Origin: JAYEMH01 sp034717985 [NCBI: Candidatus Ratteibacteria bacterium]
Lineage (GTDB): Bacteria; CAZDME01; JAYEMH01
DNA length: 8,587 nt
NCBI GenBank assembly: GCA_034717985.1
Contig: JAYEMH010000003.1
Span: 1-8,587 of the forward strand
Direction of reading: 5' to 3'
The notes beneath the pieces are model-generated. The model was not told where the DNA came from, did no database searches, and saw only the letters and a program-made list of their open reading frames with translations. Positions 5,506 to 8,587 of the stretch are shown piece by piece. Made by a program: the position numbers and the translations under genes. Numbering within the stretch: the stretch's first letter is position 1; each line of letters begins with the position of its first letter.

Positions 5506-6087
5506 TTATTTTTCTGGACGCAGGCCGAAACTTTTTCGTTTGAAAATTCGGGTGAAACCGGGAAATTTTCTTTTTCTCTCAATCCTCTTTGTTCCCTCCT
5601 CTTTTTCCTTTTTCCCTTTCTCTTTTTCCTTCTCCTTTTCGATAACTTTGTCGGTTTCTCCCGCTATTTTCCTTTCCTTTGCCTTTTTTTCTTCCGCTTT
5701 TGGCTTTTTCTTTTTCGGTTTTTCTTTCTCGGTTTTTTCCACCAGCTCCAGTAAAACTATGGGAGCGTTGTCGCCCAGCCTCGTCTTTAATTTATAGATC
5801 CGGGTATATCCGCCTTTCCGGTCTTTGAAGCGCGGCCCGAGCACATTAAAAATCTTATTTAAAAGCTTTTTATCTGTAATTACTTTAGCCGCTTCCCGGC
5901 GGGCAGAAAGGGTGCCAAGTTTGGCAAAACTAATTATTTTTTCGGCCAGGCGGGAAATTTCCTTAGCTTTAGCTTCGGTTGTCCTGATGCTTTCGTGTTC
6001 TAATAAAGCCGTAGTTAAATTTCGGAACAGTGATTTCCGGTGGTCTTTATTACGATTGAATTTTTTGCCGCCTTTACGATGCCGCAT
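5506..6087 (-). CDS. rplQ: 50S ribosomal protein bL17 with long charged C-terminal tail
   Basis: Large-subunit protein near the exit tunnel, and last gene of the alpha operon. MRHRKGGKKFNRNKDHRK at the start and LGPRFKDRKGGYTRIYKL (83-100) and GDNAPIVLLEL (105-115) are diagnostic. The conserved protein ends near residue 118. Residues ~119-193 are an added low-complexity tail, first almost only Lys and Glu and then basic, ending KRKSFGLRPEK. The total is 193 residues against 127 in Escherichia coli. The frame stays open and closes just before a terminator, so the tail looks genuine. AAAGG lies 9 bases before the ATG, and the gap after rpoA is 14 bases. Confidence 0.97.
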   Translation of the reverse strand: MRHRKGGKKFNRNKDHRKSLFRNLTTALLEHESIRTTEAKAKEISRLAEKIISFAKLGTLSARREAAKVITDKKLLNKIFNVLGPRFKDRKGGYTRIYKLKTRLGDNAPIVLLELVEKTEKEKPKKKKPKAEEKKAKERKIAGETDKVIEKEKEKEKGKKEKEEGTKRIERKRKFPGFTRIFKRKSFGLRPEK

Positions 6088-6101
6088 AATCTAACCTTTA
6101 A

Positions 6102-7115
6102 TTATTTCAGGGGTTCTGTTGAAACCGGGGCATCTTCTAAGTCTTCTTCTATTTTCATGCTAAAGAACAGCCCCATATCACTTAAAATTTTACCGATTTC
6201 ATTCAGGGATTTTTTGCCGAAATTTCTATACTTGAGCATTTCTGCCTCAGTTTTCTGAACCAACTGTTTTATTGTGTCAATTTTCGCTTCCCTGAGACAA
6301 TTGGCCGATCTGACAGATAACTCTAATTCGTTCACACTCATCCTTAGCTTTTCTTTCAGTTTCACTTTCTCCTCGTCAATCTCTTCCAGCACTTCCTCCT
6401 GCTCCAGCATTTCCTCAAAGTTAATAAATATCGAGAAATGGCTTTTCAATAGATAGGCCGCGTGGGCTAAAGCGTCCTCAGGCTTAATATTTCCGTTAGT
6501 CCATATTTCAAGAAGCAAGCGGTCGTAATCGGTAATTTTCCCAACCCGGGTATTTTCAATTTGAAAATTTACTTTTTTAATCGGGGTAAATGTGGCATCT
6601 GTCGGGATAACCCCGGCTGAACGCGAATCCTCTTTATGTTTTTCTGCCCCGACATACCCCCGTCCAACTTGAACCTCCATTTCCATTTCGAATTTTGCCC
6701 CTTTATTGAGGGTGGCAATGTGGAGGTCAGGATTTAAAATTTCCACTGCTTCATCCACGATGATATCTTTGGCTTTAACCTCTTTTTCACCTTTGGTTTG
6801 TATCCTAATAACCCGCGGACGGTCACTGTGCATTTTTATTATTAAATTTTTAACGTTTAAAATGATTTCCGTCACATCTTCTCTTACGCCGGGAATGGAG
6901 CTGAATTCATGTTGCACACCGCTGATTTTAACCGAGGTAACTGCGGCTCCCTGAATAGAAGAAAGCAGGACTCGCCTTAGACAATTCCCGATTGTTACTC
7001 CGTAACCACGTTCAAACGGCTCGGCAATCAGCTTTCCATAAACGGGGGAAAGGGTTTTTTCGTCCCAGCTTATCTTCTTGGGCATCTGTAAATCCTTTAT
7101 TAATTTAACTGCCAT
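6102..7115 (-). CDS. rpoA: DNA-directed RNA polymerase subunit alpha
   Basis: Alpha subunit, which dimerises to nucleate core RNA polymerase and contacts promoter UP elements and activators. The N-terminal assembly domain (~1-235) has ERGYGVTIGNCLRRVLLSS (35-53) and NDxF-like segments usual for the family. An acidic linker (~235-255) follows. The C-terminal domain (~258-315) has ELSVRSANCL, where Arg269 corresponds to the DNA-contacting Arg265 of E. coli, and NFGKKSLNEI. Length 337 is close to the 329 of E. coli, with a slightly longer acidic tail. The start is fixed by AAGGAGG seven bases upstream. It lies between rpsD and rplQ, the standard bacterial order. Confidence 0.98.
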   Translation of the reverse strand: MAVKLIKDLQMPKKISWDEKTLSPVYGKLIAEPFERGYGVTIGNCLRRVLLSSIQGAAVTSVKISGVQHEFSSIPGVREDVTEIILNVKNLIIKMHSDRPRVIRIQTKGEKEVKAKDIIVDEAVEILNPDLHIATLNKGAKFEMEMEVQVGRGYVGAEKHKEDSRSAGVIPTDATFTPIKKVNFQIENTRVGKITDYDRLLLEIWTNGNIKPEDALAHAAYLLKSHFSIFINFEEMLEQEEVLEEIDEEKVKLKEKLRMSVNELELSVRSANCLREAKIDTIKQLVQKTEAEMLKYRNFGKKSLNEIGKILSDMGLFFSMKIEEDLEDAPVSTEPLK

Positions 7116-7150
7116 TTTCCATCCTCCTTGAGGACTGTTTCAAGTTTAAT

Positions 7151-7170
7151 CTAACCGTTCTGCCGGTTAG
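7151..7170 (-). other. Stem-loop in the rpsD-rpoA spacer
   Basis: CTAACCG (7151-7157) pairs with CGGTTAG (7164-7170), giving 7 base pairs around a 6-base loop, starting two bases after the rpsD stop. No U tract follows on the minus strand, so it is not an intrinsic terminator. It could act in RNA processing, mRNA stability or tuning of rpoA expression. Only the pairing is seen; the role is inference. Confidence 0.45.
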
Positions 7171-7172
7171 CC

Positions 7173-7805
7173 TTATTTTGAATATAGCTCGATAATTAAT
7201 TGCTCTTTTATGGGCAAGCCCATTTCTTCCCGAGTGGGAAAACGCAATATTTCTCCGACTAATTTTTCTGAATCAACCTGGAGCCAAGAAGAAATAATAC
7301 CTTTTTCCTGTCTCCATTTCAGGATTTCTTTAACTCTGTTCTCCACCTTCTCGTTTTCTCTTACTGTAATTTTATCTCCTTCACGGACCAAATACGAAGG
7401 AATTCTGATTCTCCTGCCGTTTATTAAAAAATGCCCGTGGCGGGTTAACTGACGGGCTTCCATTCGCGAAGAGGCGAAACCCAAACGATAAATAATATTA
7501 TCTACTCTTCTCTCCATGAATAACAAAAGGTTGAATCCGGTTACCCCTTTAAGCTTGGCTGCTTTTTCGAAATAAAGCCGGAACTGTTTCTCCATAATGC
7601 CGTATATCTTTTTAACTTTCTGTTTTTCTTTCAACTGTACGGCATAACCGCTCAGTTTCGTCCTTCGCCGGCCATGCTGTCCCGGAGGATAATTACGTTT
7701 TTCCAAAGCACACTTTTCAGTTTGACAGCGTTTCCCTTTCAGGAAAAGTTTCATTCCCGCCCGCCGGCATTGTTTACATTTTGCGCCAATTAACGCTCTT
7801 CCCAT
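7173..7805 (-). CDS. rpsD: 30S ribosomal protein uS4, zinc-binding (four-cysteine) form
   Basis: Primary 16S rRNA-binding protein that starts 30S assembly. It is a translational autoregulator of this operon in several bacteria. The N-terminus has Cys10, Cys13, Cys27 and Cys32 (CKQC and a later cysteine pair), a full zinc-binding set, so this is the C+ paralogue type. NYPPGQHGRRR (38-48) follows. The S4 RNA-binding domain spans ~98-158, with MERRVDNIIYRLGFASSR and VREGDKITVRE. Length 210 is normal. AAGGAG lies shortly before the ATG. It sits between rpsK (35-base gap) and rpoA (57-base gap with a stem-loop). No leader resembling a known S4-binding element was recognised in the window; the operon start is to the right. 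Confidence 0.98.
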   Translation of the reverse strand: MGRALIGAKCKQCRRAGMKLFLKGKRCQTEKCALEKRNYPPGQHGRRRTKLSGYAVQLKEKQKVKKIYGIMEKQFRLYFEKAAKLKGVTGFNLLLFMERRVDNIIYRLGFASSRMEARQLTRHGHFLINGRRIRIPSYLVREGDKITVRENEKVENRVKEILKWRQEKGIISSWLQVDSEKLVGEILRFPTREEMGLPIKEQLIIELYSK

Positions 7806-7840
7806 ACCTTCTCCTTATTAAAGTTTTATCTATATATTGG

Positions 7841-8242
7841 CTAAACTCTTCTTCGTTTAGGTGGACGACAGCCATTATGCGGAATAGGCGTGACATCCTT
7901 TATCAAACTAATGGAAAGCCCGGCCGCCTGTAAAGAACGAATAGCTGATTCCCTCCCGGCCCCCGGTCCTTTTACATATACCTCAATTTGTTTCAGCCCA
8001 AAATCCATTGCTTTTTTAGCCGCTGATTCAGCGGCTAACTGGGCGGCAAAGGGTGTTCCTTTTCGCGCTCCTTTAAAACCAATCGTTCCCGCACTAGACC
8101 AGGTCAAAGCATTGCCTTCTTTGTCGGTAATGGTAACCACGGTGTTATTAAACGTTGACTGAATATGGGCGACACCGTGGGTAACGGTCCGTGTAATCTT
8201 CTTCTTCCGAGTGGCTTTCTGCTTTTTTCTCTCTTTAGCCAT
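7841..8242 (-). CDS. rpsK: 30S ribosomal protein uS11
   Basis: Platform protein of the 30S subunit that touches mRNA near the E site. [15 protein letters not shown] (26-40), [18 protein letters not shown] (55-72) and the C-terminal [18 protein letters not shown] (116-133) are hallmark segments. The Lys/Arg-rich start is usual. Length is 133, within the family range. AAGGGG lies a few bases before the ATG. It is 20 bases after rpsM and 35 before rpsD, in conserved order. Confidence 0.98.
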   Translation of the reverse strand: MAKERKKQKATRKKKITRTVTHGVAHIQSTFNNTVVTITDKEGNALTWSSAGTIGFKGARKGTPFAAQLAAESAAKKAMDFGLKQIEVYVKGPGAGRESAIRSLQAAGLSISLIKDVTPIPHNGCRPPKRRRV

Positions 8243-8262
8243 TTATACCCCTTTCAAACCCA

Positions 8263-8587
8263 TTACTTACCTGCTTTCCCGGCTGTCTTTTGCGTTGCTT
8301 TTTTGCGCATAATCCCGACTGTTTTCCGGGGTCCTTTACGAGTTCGGGCATTTGTCTTGGTCCGCTGTCCCCTGACCGGTAATCCTCTGCGATGGCGGAA
8401 TCCCCGGTAACACCCGATGTCCATTAACCTTTTAATATTTGCGTCAATCTCCTGCCGAACGGTCCCTTCCACTTTACAGCCTTTTGAAATAACAGCATTT
8501 AATCTGCCCAGCTCTTCTTCGGTAAGATTTTTTACTCTGGTATCAGGGTTAATTTGAGATTCGCTTAAAATTCTCATAGACTGTCTG
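8263..8587 (-). CDS. rpsM: 30S ribosomal protein uS13, partial (N-terminus off window)
   Basis: Head protein of the 30S subunit that contacts the P-site tRNA and 5S-side bridges. [36 protein letters not shown] and [15 protein letters not shown] are diagnostic. The ATG at 8575-8577 is not the true start. The frame continues upstream as RQS before that Met, matching the GIGR-x-x-A-x-x-I segment of S13, and remains open to the edge. The visible part is 107 residues, so about 15-20 N-terminal residues are missing. The C-terminus is short and basic, ending GKAGK. It is the furthest upstream visible gene of the operon. Confidence 0.97.
   Translation of the reverse strand, partial: RQSMRILSESQINPDTRVKNLTEEELGRLNAVISKGCKVEGTVRQEIDANIKRLMDIGCYRGFRHRRGLPVRGQRTKTNARTRKGPRKTVGIMRKKATQKTAGKAGK

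Noticed and set aside
5501-5797. Plus-strand frame rich in Phe and Ser opposite rplQ
   Set aside because: It is the antisense reading of the Lys/Glu-rich L17 tail; its composition is fully explained by that.
8263-8577. Complete 104-residue S13 starting at the Met at 8575-8577
   Set aside because: The frame continues upstream through RQS to the window edge and matches the interior of S13, so the gene is partial and this Met is internal.
1-8587. CRISPR array, tRNA or rRNA gene
   Set aside because: No regularly spaced long repeats, cloverleaf-like segment or rRNA signature was seen on either strand.

Overview
The window is bacterial chromosome from an organism I cannot place to a named genus. 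The right half is a standard bacterial alpha operon on the minus strand: rpsM, rpsK, rpsD, rpoA, rplQ. RpoA carries a bacterial C-terminal domain, and the promoters found match the sigma-70 consensus. Beside it are an archaeal-type GlmM and a non-classical GlmU. That pair is known from Bacteroidetes and is spread through several poorly cultivated phyla, so an uncultured candidate-phylum bacterium (Omnitrophota-, WOR-3- or Desantisbacteria-like) is my low-confidence guess.

Layout from left to right. Positions 1-274 (minus) hold the 5' part of a small membrane-protein gene that runs off the left edge. Positions 275-477 are a non-coding divergent control region. Positions 478-1797 (plus) encode a full-length integron integrase, with all catalytic residues and the IntI-specific insertion. 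Positions 1806-5441 (minus) are a tight three-gene cluster, in transcription order: an MnmA/ThiI-like PP-loop thiolation protein with a C-terminal NFACT-R-like domain, an alternative-type GlmU, and a GlmM-family phosphohexomutase. A Rho-independent terminator at 5457-5483 separates this cluster from rplQ. Positions 5506-8587 are the alpha operon, with rpsM cut by the right edge.

The most interesting region is 1-1797, which has every part of an integron platform in the canonical geometry. intI is transcribed rightward. A near-consensus promoter (TTGACC-17-TATAAT) points the other way, as a cassette promoter (Pc) does. A GTTAGGT site matching the GTTRRRY recombination core lies downstream of it inside an imperfect dyad. 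A divergent ORF with a good ribosome binding site starts immediately after that core, as the first gene cassette would. The integrase also has about 100 extra N-terminal residues, which look like a second core-binding domain. Whether a cassette array continues to the left cannot be seen from this window.

The GlmM and GlmU-like proteins together would convert glucosamine-6-phosphate to UDP-GlcNAc for the cell envelope. The alpha-operon products are the core RNA polymerase alpha subunit and ribosomal proteins.
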